Assembly (NCBI GenBank): GCA_016648135.1
Contig: JADDOH010005126.1
Span: 54,454 to 118,453 of the forward strand
Origin: Agrypnia vestita
Taxonomy: Eukaryota; Arthropoda; Insecta; Trichoptera; Phryganeidae
Length of the DNA: 64,000 nt
Direction of reading: 5' to 3'
Position numbers and translations under genes: made by a program. The notes under the pieces are model-generated. The model was not told where the DNA came from. It saw only the letters and a list, made by a program, of their open reading frames with translations, and did not search any database. Of this stretch, positions 1-11,463 are shown one piece after another (position 1 is the stretch's first letter; every line of letters begins with the position of its first letter).

Positions 1-325
1 GATCTATTTTCAACTTTATAGATAAAAAAATAAATCTATTATAATTTTGTTTATACCACTTTTTATTGATTTTTTACATGTTTCGGGAACAATGTTCCTT
101 TTCTCAGATTGAGCCTTAAACTTAAGTTGACAAATAATACAGATATATTTATTTATTAATAATGTCACCACAAAGTGAAAGCCTGACTTTGAAAGATTTA
201 TTCTTCAATAAATTTCTAGATAACATCTCAAATGTAAAGTATTTTTAAATTATGTATTTATTTATAAATTTATAAATAATAAATAAATGTAAAGGTTTTT
301 ATCATTTTATTTAACTTGTATTGAA
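1..325. other. AT-rich DNA without recognised feature
   Basis: Very AT-rich sequence with short A/T runs. No open frame, RNA gene or repeat structure that I can support. Confidence 0.6.
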
Positions 326-533
326 ACGAATGAATTTTTCGTAATCGATTTGAGTTAGTGTAGTGATAGTCCAACGTTTTCCAAAAAAATAAGTCAGATA
401 TATTGAAAAAATTCAAACTTTGATGTCGCATATCTCCATAACTATTGATATTAGGTCATGATAGCTTTCGACTCATAATCAAGGCAGGAATATAGTCCTG
501 CGAGGTTATTAATGTTTTCCATATAACCCTGTA
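326..533 (-). repeat. Solo arm of a TACAGGGT foldback element
   Basis: This stretch matches one arm of the complete foldback element at 48,731-49,193. Shared blocks include the dyad around TTTTTCGTAATCGAT, then CATATCTCCATAACTATTGA and GACTCATAA. It ends with ACCCTGTA at 526-533, the reverse complement of the family terminus. The opposite arm is missing. It is probably a non-autonomous DNA transposon remnant. Confidence 0.6.
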
Positions 534-1734
534 CACATGTAATGATATGTACCTAATATATTTTTTTATACACACATTACTGCTTTGTACTTATTTATAT
601 TTTTAATTTTTATACTCATATTTTAATGCTTATACCCAATACTTTCACTGCTTATATATGTAGTTTATATTTATATTTTACTGCTTACACATGATATTGT
701 TGTATATACCTACTTCTTTCTTTATTATATATAGAAAGAAGTATATAAAACAATATGTAAAAGCCTATAATGTGCGTAAACAAATAAATAATAAAATATT
801 TCTTTTTACATATAAGCACAAGTAGCGGTTTTACTTTCCCCGAAACTATATTTCTTTTTACATATAAGCACAAGTAGCGGTTTTACTTTCCCCGAAACTA
901 TATTCCTTCGAACTTCTTTAAATTTTAAAAATTAACGTAATAAAAATAGCCAACGATAGTCCGCGTAACGAAGTTGATGCGTCAACTAGTTGACGAATTC
1001 AACTAGTTGATCGTCTCGTCGTTGGACGGACGTGGACGACCCATCCCTAGTTCCCAGAGCTTCTCTTCAAAGATTAACGCAGCAAAAATAACGTGTCATT
1101 CTTACATTCCACGAACCAACGACACTTCTTGTGATTTCATGTCAGTTGGACTAAGAGGGCGCAATATACAGCATACGAGAGCATAAAAGATCATGTACTC
1201 CAGTCGCTACCACCCTTGACTAGCGCCTGGTGCTAACTAGTTTATCGGAGCCTGTGTGTGTCATTTGTCTCAAAAAGTATACGATTTAATTCTACATTAG
1301 AAAAAGAAAAGAACGCCGCACTCTTCTATCCTCTTATATCTCCTAAATTTTTATAATTTTTTTCATTTGTTGAACCTCTTAACGGGGCCATTTTTTGGTA
1401 TTAGGCTCATCTGATTATACCAGATCACATGCGTTTACCCCCTTGCCCTCTGATCCTGTTGCCTTCAGAAATCAACTTTTTTCAATCAAATCAAATCAAT
1501 CAAATCAAGAAATCAATTATACGTTTCAGATGAAAAACTATCTCGCCTTTTTTGCTTTCTTTACTTTATCATCCACGCTATAAATATAAAATGTCAGGGT
1601 GGAAAGCAAAAAAGTGAATTAGATATGAGGATAGGAACCACAAGCCAGGTAGCTCCATTCCTGTAATATCTCATACTTAGAATAGCGGAGCCCAGCCAAC
1701 GAGCAAAACTGGCATAATTCAAATCAAATCAGTA
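534..1734. other. AT-rich spacer with small tandem repeats
   Basis: No gene recognised. It holds the 52-bp duplication at 801-904, two CAACTAGTTG palindromes (981-994 and 999-1010) and an AATCA-type simple repeat near 1,485-1,515. The short open frames show no recognisable domain. Confidence 0.5.
801..904. repeat. 52-bp unit, two tandem copies
   Basis: The unit starting TCTTTTTACATATAAGCACA at 801 recurs without visible change at 853 (period 52). It contains GTAGCGGTTTTACTTTCCCC followed by GAAAC. A weakly similar string (GGGTAGCGGTTTTTCCCAGC) occurs near 49,795 beside a SINE. Confidence 0.85.
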
Positions 1735-2185
1735 TTCAGGCCAACCCTAGTGTACGGCCATGAGCACCGGATCTTGACTAAAAGAACCCGCTTAAGGCTA
1801 CAGGCTGCCGAGATGGGATTTCTACGAGGGTAGGAGTAATCAGAAGGGACAAAATCAGAAATACTCAAATAAGAGTATGTCTCGAAGTAGAACCTTTATG
1901 GACGTTTATCGAGAAATCACAGTTACTGTGGCTGGGACATATCTTGCGGATGATGGCGGATAAGTCTATACAAATTGAATATTCCCGGCAAGACCAGAAG
2001 GCAAAAGACCTAGACTCTAGAAGAAGCTAACGGAAACAGTTGGAGGACTGCTGCGAAGCGAGGTTGCAATGAAGTTGGGCTGATGTGGAAAGTAAAGCCC
2101 AAGATAGTATATATTGGAGTCTTCTGTGCAGTGCAGGGACCCCGACCCATTATGATAATGGGTAGAAAAATAAGAAGAAACTGTA
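1735..2185 (+). pseudogene. Eroded LINE 3' end (C-terminal ORF2 remnant)
   Basis: Reading through frameshifts and stops gives, in order, the signatures seen at the C-terminus of many insect non-LTR retrotransposon ORF2 proteins: PTLVYGHE, then RLQAAEMGFLR, then a degenerate W-x-G-H-type segment (CGWDIS), then KTRRQKT. The upstream reverse transcriptase is absent, so this is a 5'-truncated dead copy. The strand is set by the order of these motifs. The clade cannot be assigned. Confidence 0.65.
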
Positions 2186-3105
2186 AATATATTTAAATAA
2201 TATAAATAAACATTCATTCCTGATTTGTTAATCATTTAATTTATCACAAATAATTTTTCTACACACGGGATCGTACTGATTTCATTTCCACCGCATTAAG
2301 TATAATTCACAGACAAATTTTCGAGATGAGCTAGAAGTGTACAGGTATTGATGAAAAACTGTATCACTGCATGAAACGGTGTAATAGCTCGTAAATAGCT
2401 CTGAATTTTCCTAAAACGTACAACTATGACCACATATGTACAATTCTGGTTGTAATATACTCCCGTATAAAACAGATTTTCTGGTTTTCATGTATCCCTA
2501 GGGGGTTGGGGATGTAAATTCTCCTGTAAAAGGCATGTTTTCCTTGAAGACAGGCTAACTAGGCCAGAACTCACACCCTCGACAATCTGGGTCAAACGAA
2601 TCAGTATTGAGGGCGCTAAACGGTCAGAAGTCAGGGGAATATAAAGGTTGGATTCAAAAGCCTGCATTGACAATCATTTTATCGGAGAAGTTATTTAAAG
2701 ATGCTAGTGAAGATATAAATAGTGCGTAGTGCTAAAATACAAAATCAAAATTGCGAGGTAATTTTTATAGCATCAGAATATATTCAATTATAAAATTGAT
2801 ACCGTTTTTAGATATTTTTATATAAGTTAAAAGGCAATTTTAAGTTTTAGATCTTATGTAGAGCAAAATATTTATTATATAAAGCGTATTTTTAACACAT
2901 TATTTCTATAGAAAGTGAAACAGACAGCTAGGGACACCACAGACTTTGACACGAGTGAGGTACCTACGTTCGAAAATCTCCATATCAAATCAGTTTCAGT
3001 TTACATTTCCATTTCAACTTCCATAGACAAGTGGAAGACTCTCGAGTGATAAGTGCAAAATAAGTGAATTAATAAAATTAAATAATTTGAGTTACCCGTC
3101 ATTAA
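2186..3105. other. Unassigned AT-rich stretch
   Basis: No coding signature, RNA gene or repeat boundary recognised. The short open frames look like chance. Confidence 0.5.
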
Positions 3106-3109
3106 TACT

Positions 3110-3178
3110 GAGACGAGGCTAAAAAGAATCACGCACTCTTGTCAAGTTTAGTGACAGTTGTTTGAAGTTGTCACAACA
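3110..3178 (+). mobile_element. 5' fragment of the TGTAACGAGG LTR family
   Basis: GACGAGGCTAAAAAGAATCA, then CGCACTCTTGTCAAG and AGTGACAGTTGTTTGAA-GTTGTCACAA, match the first ~75 bp of the full solo LTR at 47,014. The TGTA start is damaged and the rest of the LTR is absent. It is a truncated relic. Confidence 0.7.
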
Positions 3179-3276
3179 AGTTGACACGTGAAAATACATA
3201 GGCATAGGCAAAATAACGTTCCTCACTACGCGACCCTCCCCTACTCTAATCGGTTTTATTTAGGTTACTTACTAAT

Positions 3277-3345
3277 AACACCTGATGATGAGGGACTACC
3301 TTTCCAAAACTATTAGTGACAAAATAACTCACTTAATAGTATACC
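3277..3345 (+). ncRNA. Decayed hammerhead-like motif (same family as 42.1 kb)
   Basis: CTGATGA (3,282-3,288) is followed by T, GAGGGACTACCTTTCC and AAAAC, then CTATTAG. Aligned to the candidate at 42,095, the catalytic GAAA has become AAAA and the stem is mispaired. I infer an inactive copy of the same PLE/retroelement terminal repeat. Confidence 0.5.
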
Positions 3346-4015
3346 AGTACATCTGATATTACATTCCTTACTATCTAAAAATACTTTAAATTGCTTGGCC
3401 CTCGTTTTGTTAGCCCTTAAATTCCCACCTACAGGGAAAACAAGCGGAAAAACTTTAATGGGATATTTATTACCCCTTCCGATTTCACCACTCGGGAAAG
3501 TTCCCACACAAAGACAGGTCCGGATAAAAAATAAATAAGGCAATTTAAAGTTTGAAATTGGGTGACGGCGATGACGTTCCCCGTATCGCCCAGTTTCGTT
3601 TACGTTCAGAATGAAAGCAATTACTGTTTAGTTAATCTCTTGTCGCTAGCGTTAAAGATAACTCCGGTTAGCGGCTCAGGGATGGATGGCAGATTAATTA
3701 TGAATGGCTTCAATTAAAAATTTGACTCATTTAACTCTAAATTTTCCCGAACCTCAGCGTAATATTCAGATTTGCACTGAAATTGAGCAGAATGTTTCGA
3801 ATTTAGCGAAACATGGTGATAAAAAAATATCCCATGTTTTGTATTATTAATGTAATTTGGCGTCAAAATTTTTCGTAATGATCATCAAATTAAGAAAAAC
3901 ATTGACCTCGTTATTTGTACGTGAATTTAATTATATTTTAAAATTTTTCATTTCATCGACAGGTGAAGTATCAAACTTTGATACTTTTTATTAAAAGTTT
4001 GATAACACCTTACTT
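3346..4015. other. Unassigned stretch
   Basis: A slightly GC-richer part around 3,560-3,690 lies in AT-rich DNA. No gene or repeat recognised. Confidence 0.5.
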
Positions 4016-4450
4016 ACTTATAATAAGCAGAGAGGACAGAGCGCCACACTCTGTCTGTACTGACATACAACTCTCGCCTCATCCACATTCATACATATTT
4101 GCATGCCAGCGTGCAAGTTGTTGAGGCTTCTTACGGGACCATCTTCCAGTACCTGGTTAATCTGGTCGTGCCACGTCTTCCGCGGTCGCCCTCTCTTTCT
4201 GGCACCGTCAACATTTGCGTTATATATTTTTCTTACCATTCCTTCCTCATTCATTCTTTCAACATTTCCAAACCGCCTGAGTGACTCTTTTTTAATTCTA
4301 TTAATTATGCTAAGATTAGCTTTACATTCATTCCTAATATATTTATTCCTTACTCTATCATAAACGATTAGCCACACATACGTCTGAAGGATCTTATCTC
4401 CACTGCATTCAGTCTACTTTCATTCCTCTTCTGCCAGCTCTAGGCTTCAC
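4015..4450 (-). pseudogene. LINE ORF2 C-terminus, TAAG-tail family, copy 1
   Basis: On the minus strand the sequence encodes ESRLNAVEIRSF, YDRVRNKYIRNEC, RRFGNVERMNEEGMVRKIY, GARKRGRPRKTWHDQINQ and CMNVDEARVVC. This is the basic C-terminal tail that follows the reverse transcriptase in many insect LINEs. The 3' end is a short TAAGT-type repeat (CTTACTTACTTATAA on the plus strand). Three other copies with the same 3' end lie at 19.7, 26.8 and 55.0 kb, each 5'-truncated at a different point as expected from target-primed reverse transcription. A frame break splits the upstream part. Plus-strand open frames over it are shadows. Confidence 0.85.
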
Positions 4451-4572
4451 TTGCATACATCGAAATTGCAAAAAAATGCTTATTTATCTCAGATGTTTGT
4501 GCACGTGCCAACTTTCTGGTACTGTTCTAAGATTATTTAAATCGTGGATACTTTAGAAATTATCATTTAACT

Positions 4573-5490
4573 AGCTGTCCTTACCCGGCGTTGCGCGGGT
4601 TAAGGATTAAGTTTAAAATAAATTTGTGAGGGTAAAGAAAGTTTCCATTCGAATGGTATAGATTTGCATCGAAAATATTTAAGCGGAAGGGAAGGGTTAA
4701 AAGAATAGTGGGGAAATGTCGCATATGTTACCCGCCGACTTCCTAGCGAATAAGTTTCTGAATTCTGAGGTCCGATCGGCCGAAAGGTACAGATTTACCT
4801 AGAAAATATATCAGGGGAGTGGAAGGGTTAAAAGAATAGGAGGGAAATGTCGCATGTATTATCTGTCAAGTCCTTAAAAATAAGTTTACTAATTTTGAGT
4901 CCGATCGGTCAAACGGTACACATTTGCATCGAAAATATATCAGCGGAGGGGAAGGGTTGAACGAATAGGGAGGAAATGTTGCCTATATTACCCGCCGAGT
5001 CCTAAAGAATAAGTTTTCAAATTTTGGGTCCGATCGATCAAACGGTACAAATTTGCATTGAAAATATTTCAGAGGGAGGGGTAGGGGTATGAAAATAGGG
5101 AGGAAATGTTACTTATGTTACCCGCCAAGTCACAAAGAATAAGTTTCCAAATTTTGAGTCCGATCGGCCAGACGGTACATATTTGCATGGAAAATATGTC
5201 AGAGGGAGGGGAATAGGTATGAGAATAGGAAGAAAATGTTGCCTATGAAATGTTACGCACCGAGTCCTAAGGAATAAGATTCCAAATTTTGAGTTCGATC
5301 GGTCAAACGGTACATAATTGCATCGAAAATATATCAGCGGAGAGGAAGGGGTTAAATAATTGGGGGAAAATGTCGCCTTTGTTACCCGCCGAGTCCTAAA
5401 GCATAAGAATGCAAATTTTGAATCGAATCAGACAGACGGTGTGGATTTGTATAGAGAAAAGATAAACAGACAGACATTGAGTTTTATAGG
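4573..5490 (+). repeat. ~130-bp tandem array (about 6-7 diverged units)
   Basis: GAAAATAT recurs at 4,671, 4,802, 4,931, 5,060, 5,190 and 5,325, a period of 129-135 bp. Each unit holds TTTGCATCGAAAATAT, a GGGGAAGGGTT purine block, AGGAAATGTTGCCTATGTTA, CCCGCCGAGTCC, AATAAGTTT and TCCGATCGG. The left flank begins CTAGCTGTCCTTACCCGGCG and the right edge has ACAGACAGACATTGAG. About two units recur inverted at 19,140-19,445, so the array is carried by a dispersed mobile repeat rather than being a locus-specific satellite. Confidence 0.9.
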
Positions 5491-5639
5491 TATCGATTTA
5501 AAATTGCTACAAAATAAAAGCCGGTTGATAATCTGTAAAAACACAAATTTTCAGCGGTCGACACTGCCCAACAGCCTCTAATAGCAAAAGCAGTAGGTCT
5601 TTTTCCGTCAGTATCCTATAATACACATATCACTTTAAA

Positions 5640-6080
5640 ATAAAACGTAAATACGTCGATAGGCCGTGTCGCTCGCGAGTATTTACAGGGAAATAATGAA
5701 ATGTGTCAGACAGCCTTCCCACGTTTGCGCCAAACCGGAAGCGGAAAGTCGACGTATCGGAATTGATAGATTGACAGAAAGATTCCATCATCAGCTCGGC
5801 GGGCGGCTCAGTCGCGGGTACTTCCTCACTCGATCACTTGCGCCCACGCCTGGATCCGTGTCGCAGTTAGCTCCACGTACGTCTACGACTAAAGTACGGT
5901 ATTTCCTTTTCATCTCCACTCGTACATTTTCCCCTATCTTCAATCCATTTCTCTCCCTTATTCCCGATATTTTATTTGCTTTTTTCTCTGCTCTCGTTAT
6001 TCCTTTATACCACTTAATTTTTTGCGGAGCCGTTAGGAAAAAGGAAATTACTTATTCTTGTTGTGTTATATAATGCTATA
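5640..6080 (+). other. Unassigned GC-richer stretch with 135-codon open frame
   Basis: An open frame at 5,666-6,073 begins MSLASIYREIMK and is rich in Ser, Arg and Phe toward its end, with two hydrophobic segments near its C-terminus. I recognise no domain. The sequence contrasts with its AT-rich neighbours. It could be an exon or 5'UTR of a host gene, or part of an unknown repeat. Confidence 0.25.
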
Positions 6081-6146
6081 TTTCTTTTATATTCCATTAA
6101 TTTCACGTAAGAACAGATTTATTTTATTAGGGACGAGCAAAGAAGA

Positions 6147-6467
6147 TTAAGCATTACCGGTATCCATATTTTGCTGTGACTTATTATGTGGCTCTACAGT
6201 GGTTCTCAACAGTATACCGTAACACGTTGCAAAGACACAGTAACGATCATATAATTTTATTACTTCATTATCAACATCACTATTTGACCGACGCAAGTCA
6301 CCGAAATTAAGCAGGATGTAATACAGAAATGTAGATGTTGTGTATATGGGAACGATTGCGTAGACTGTATATGACTTGGTAGGAGCGGGAAGCTCAACTT
6401 CCTTGTAGAATTCTACTACTTCCTCCAGTAAGACAAAAATGAATTTTAAGTCGAAAACTTTCAACAC
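6147..6467 (-). CDS. Hypothetical 106-residue open frame
   Basis: It starts MLKVFDLKFIFVLLEE and has a hydrophobic run near YTTSTFLYYILLNF. No domain, splice context or homology recognised. Its length is modest for a stop-free frame in this DNA, so it may be chance or an eroded element. Confidence 0.15.
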   Translation of the reverse strand: MLKVFDLKFIFVLLEEVVEFYKEVELPAPTKSYTVYAIVPIYTTSTFLYYILLNFGDLRRSNSDVDNEVIKLYDRYCVFATCYGILLRTTVEPHNKSQQNMDTGNA

Positions 6468-6479
6468 CCTTTTTACAAC

Positions 6480-9400
6480 ATTCCACGGTGCTCAGAAACC
6501 GATGAAAAGGTAGAACGATATGAATAATCATCCGATGGTGACGAAAATGCTTCCAAAAACTGAAGGTCAATATTTGATGGTCAGTTAAGGTCGAACGATA
6601 AAAACTGTCTTACCGGTCGAGCTACAGTGTGATAAGATAGATACAACGAAGAGGGAGAGGGGGGGGGGTCATGAACTTAATGCCAATCTTCATATAGGTT
6701 CGCCAACATTAATTCGAAACGAGCGTCATGCAGGGATGATTACCGAACATTATTGGCTCTAAACCTTTCGGTGGGTTTTGGCCTCCTCAAGAGCTTTCGT
6801 TCATTGAAGATAAACATGCCTTTACTTTCATTGCTTGCCTGCTTAAATTATTCAAGCTGTTGGTTGCTTTGGCTTAGACCAAGCTACAAGTCCCTGTTGG
6901 TCTAGTATTCAGGATCAATTTTACTCTCTGCATAGCTCAACCACAGTCACACGTCCAGGGTACGCTTGTTTGGGTGAGTCGATCAAATGTTGCAGACGCA
7001 TACTAAGGTATTGAATTAGAGTTATAACTGGTCTTATAAACGTCTTATCCAAAATAATAGAAATTCAAATATGTTTTTTTGTGTTTTAATGTGATGTGAG
7101 TAGATAACCCAGAGATTGAGGATTATTTTTCTAGGCTTTCCCAAACTCCTATGCTCTGTTGGTCTTAACATGGTCCCATAAAGCTAGATCCTATAATTAT
7201 AGTATAATAAAGACGAAACTACTTTTATCAGTTCGTGATCACAGTACGTTATATAGTGTTGTGTAAAGACAATGCTTAAACGTCATTGTGATCCCTCACT
7301 ATCAAACACAAAAAAACAGGGACATAAAATGTACTACGAACAACTTTCATTACAAAGTATAGCGACTGTATTTTTGTTTCTGTTTATATATGATTTGTTC
7401 CTTTAAGAATTCGCTCTTAGTTTTGATAGAATTGTAATTAATACAATTTGTAACGTTTCACGTCTGTAACGGTGTATTGTAGGTGAAGCTTTTTTTTTTT
7501 TTTGGAAGTTTGACTCGAAAGTTTAAAAGAGAAGGCTTTAAGAATAAGTTTTAAGAGCTTGAATGATTTTACTTTAAGTTTATTTATTAAAAGTCTAGTA
7601 TATTATTTGTATATTCGTTGTGTGGTTTTGCAAGAATCATGTAGCTGGTGTGCAATATTTTTGTGTTATTTCCAATTTAGTTTGAAATCTATAAAATTTG
7701 AACTTGTATGCGTAGTGGCATAATTTAACGGAATATATGATACAATTGCACAAGAGTAAGAAATTGTTATGGCATATGTATTTTCTACCCTGTTTCACTT
7801 TCAGTTTGATCTTAGTAGTTTTCTTAACCGATTAAAGTAACATGTTTTTATAAGCGTATGTAATTTAGTAATGTTGGAGTATAATATAACATGAAATACA
7901 TAAGAAACATATATTCATAATAATATTTTCATCTCTGTTACAAAAACATTGGTATAAGATACATTACTTTGGCCGTGGAATTTCGTATTTGTACAGAAGA
8001 TATATTATTATCTTTGCTTTTGAAATCAAACAGTGGCCCTTCCTCGCGATATCCGGAACAATGAACTGAACGGGAGAAGGATCTCCACTCTCCTCTCCTT
8101 GTGATACAGTGTTAACCCGATAATGAAAATTATTAATTGAATTATAATTTAAAATATTTTATATATAAAAAAAAACTATACACGTCAAAATTAATCGTAT
8201 AAGAATAATCTCATATAGAAAAACAAATCTGCAAACCAATAAAGTAAAGAACTTAAAAATAAGTAAATCAAAAAAATAACGAAGACTTTGTAACTTTGTA
8301 GTATGTAAGTTAATTAGATATATGCAACTTAATTAAAATATTTTTTTGCATTTATTTTACGATAATTTTTTCCTTCGTTAAAAAATATTGTAATATAATA
8401 AATATTTTTTCATCACAAATGGTTCAAAACTAATATGCGTGGGTATTAATATTTACCCCGGTACTGTTAATTAATTCCCCAGTGTTGGGCAAAAATGAAC
8501 ACTCTGCCATTTTAGTTTGAATTGATTTTATTTTATTTAGTTTTTATAATTGGCATGAATTTTTTGTGTTTTATGATATTTACCTAAATAACCATGCAAT
8601 GTGCGCGACAAAAAATATTTTAGGTGTCTTTTGATTCAAATATGTTATAGACTTTTTTTTGAAAAGTGTTAATTCGCCATTTTTTTATTGATGTTTTTAA
8701 AGAAATATTCTTTTTTAATGTAGGTGTATAATATTCTTTCAAATTATTAACATTTATAATAGAATACAAATCAAAATTTAAAATTAATTAACAAAATTTA
8801 AATTTAATTACATTTATAATAGAAAAAAATCAAAATTTAAATTTAAATTGTACTCAATTTTAGACCAGTTTTTATATATTCAGAAATTATATACTTTTGA
8901 CAATTTTAGACAATATTTTTATTGAAAAATTTAAACATACTCAAAATATTCTGAAACGAATCACAAAATGATTCAACAAAATTGTAAAAACTTTTGAAAG
9001 AAGACGAATATGACCTCTCTAAATATTACTGAATGAATGGGTCTTAAAACTTGGATGAAAAACGAGTTACCTTGTGCGCTTCTGCCGAATATTACATTTC
9101 GGTACAATTTTGTATTTCGCCCTTTTATTTAAATCAATTTTTTAAATTGGAAGCACGTCCGTTTTTTTAAAAATTTGCAAACTCAATATATTTTGAAATG
9201 GCGTGCATCTTTTTTTCACGTGAAGAAAACATGACGGGACAGGATGCATGATATATCGAAATATCTTGAAATAAGCTTTAGATTGTGAAAAATTTTTAGA
9301 TTTTTGATTTCATTTTGAAGTATCATTTTTCCAGCTCACCGGTTTTATATTTCAAAATATTCATACTTTCAAAAAATTATGCATACTTTCAATATATTTA

Positions 9401-10100
9401 ATTCTCAGTATTTATTTAAATAAGTTGAACATGGTAAATAATATGAATAAATCCCATTTTTTCAGAATCTTCCGACGAGACTTACTTACGGATATGACAT
9501 TTTTCTTCTTAAAAATATTTAAAAAATTAAAATTTTTTACGCAGGGTTGCAAATTTTATTAATAATTTGTTTTGAGCGACATTAAAATTGGAAATCTTGG
9601 TCTTTATTCCAATAGATTCTTACCACGAAAACAATTAAGGAAGCATATTTTATTATTATATGATTTATACTTATACTCTTTTCTCTAATCGTTTGCGTCA
9701 TTGCTAATTATCGTGATTTCATGGTCATAGTCTAGTCTTCTGATGTCCTTGACAATTTCCTTCCATCAATCTCTGCAGCCATCTCAGCGTCTTCTTCTAT
9801 GACCTGTTTTACCTTTTCAGTCATCGCCAACATTTCCAGATTTTATCATATTCTCTGTGGGTGATGATTAACTGGAGAAGGATTTTCGCACTTCTGATGA
9901 AGATACACAAGAGTAAAATTGGTCCACATTAAAAATAATACATTTGGTTTAACCAAAATTTGCTGGTTTTTAAAAATTAATCATTATGTTTATCTACAAA
10001 TTCAATGCTGTAAACATCAAAATGTTTTAATTTATCCCTTAAAAATATTTTTTCATACCCATGCTTTATGTAATGCATGAACTGCGGCCACCGAAGGGTT
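6480..10100. other. Long AT-rich stretch, nothing recognised
   Basis: Strongly AT-rich with many A/T homopolymers, including a T run near 7,491-7,504. No LINE, TIR, LTR or RNA-gene signature was found by eye. On the minus strand, 9,690-9,890 has a weak resemblance to a LINE C-terminal tail, too weak to call. Confidence 0.5.
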
Positions 10101-10102
10101 AT

Positions 10103-10300
10103 CTAAAATCCCAAGGCACGTCGAACAATGGGGTACATTTGTCGACCTAACTTAATATCATGTGAGTAATTAATGCGTTCAGCGCTCGGTACTAAGAGGG
10201 TTAGGTCAATATTGTACGGACTCTGCAGACAAAGATCATCTTTGTAAGGGCGGGAAAGATTAAACTGGTGAATGGATGTGGTTGGCAATCTTTGGTTCAT
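10103..10300 (-). CDS. Hypothetical 65-residue open frame
   Basis: MNQRLPTTSIHQFNLSRPYK to RRALGF. Composition is protein-like (balanced, not low complexity), unlike the flanking AT-rich DNA. There is no recognised domain and no splice evidence. It may be a fragment of a transposon or host exon. Confidence 0.2.
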   Translation of the reverse strand: MNQRLPTTSIHQFNLSRPYKDDLCLQSPYNIDLTLLVPSAERINYSHDIKLGRQMYPIVRRALGF

Positions 10301-10837
10301 GATGCAAAATAAATTAAAAATTTAATGATATATTCTTCATAATTTTTAATGTATGTGTAATATACATGGCTTACAGTCATTCAAATATATAAAAGGATTA
10401 AGGTAGGAAAAGGACGGTGTAAATGGAAATGATACAAAGTGATCTGCATACGAAAGAATTGGTAGTGAGGAAAAAAAATCTCGATTCACCTGCCGCAGTT
10501 CCATCTTCTTTCTTCCAGTAAATCAAAAACGAACATCTCACTCACTTTTACAAGTATTTCCACACCCGATTGCATGGAGCCGACGATGTTCGCAATATCG
10601 ACCAATTTTAAAAAGGTGTTATTCTATTTAAAATGAGTTCGAGAGGCGAAAAAATGGTTGTTTACTACATTTTTCTTAGGGAAAATTACTATATAAATCC
10701 TTTTTTTTAACATTGTAAATACTTTTTTGATATTTTAGTGACATAAATGAATTAGCAATAAAACATATTTTTCAAAGGAGAAATGCAAATGTCTAATTAT
10801 CTCAAAATGACTTGAATGTTAGTTAACAACTTCTTGC

Positions 10838-11463
10838 CATGGGGTCTTCATTTATTTACGTAGAGGCGTCGGGCGTTCCAGACTGCGGAACGCCGACGAC
10901 TCAGCAGTGCCATCCCAAGCGGCGGGTCTATTCAGGAGAAGGCCCGCAAAGTCGGTTCGTCTCCACGGCAGAGGAGTTGCTGGATTCACTGCCCAGATCA
11001 GCTCATACCATAGAGGCGTTCCTCCTTCAACGGTTCCTTCCCCGTCACTTCTCCGGTTGCAGCAGCCCAAGCGTCCCGTTCCGTACTCCGAAATCAACTG
11101 GCGGGCCACTCGCAGTGGCGCAGAGGTCCTCATGTCGCTCCCTGCCTTTCACTTTTACGTCGCCCAACTTTCACCTTCCCCATTAGGCGCGTGGGCCGCC
11201 GGCCAGGCACGGGGATGGAGCAAGGGTTCAGGCACCGAGCGATGGGTGATGGGAGAGGTAGTGGGGGGAGATATGCGCATTTTCAGGGTGCGGAGCTTCG
11301 TGAACAACCCCACAAATCAATGTTTATGGCGGTCGAGAGCCGCCACAGATCTAGCCGCGCACATCAAGCATACACCAACAAATCAGTGCTCGATGCGGCT
11401 AACCCGGTCCTAGTCATCACTGATACCACCACTTTCGCCGGCTGCCGTAACTTACTCAAGTGA
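10838..11463. other. GC-rich island with overlapping open frames on both strands
   Basis: About 600 bp of GC-rich DNA ends abruptly in AT-rich DNA on both sides. Three overlapping frames are open: plus from 10,839 (115 residues) and 10,907 (168 residues), and minus 10,852-11,133 (93 residues, MRTSAPLRVARQLISEYGTG). The right half contains two related ACAAATCARTG strings. I do not recognise the product. It could be a CpG-island exon or promoter, a processed insertion, or an uncommon repeat. The strand cannot be decided. Confidence 0.35.

Noticed and set aside
4099..4363. Plus-strand open frames over the 4.0-kb LINE
   Set aside because: The minus-strand frame carries the LINE C-terminal motifs shared with three other copies; the plus frames are antisense shadows. 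The same applies to 19,762-20,030 and 55,006-55,402 on the minus strand.
9690..9900. Possible LINE C-terminus on the minus strand
   Set aside because: Only loose similarity (an acidic EEDAEMAAEIDG-like string) and no tail or second motif; below the threshold for a feature.
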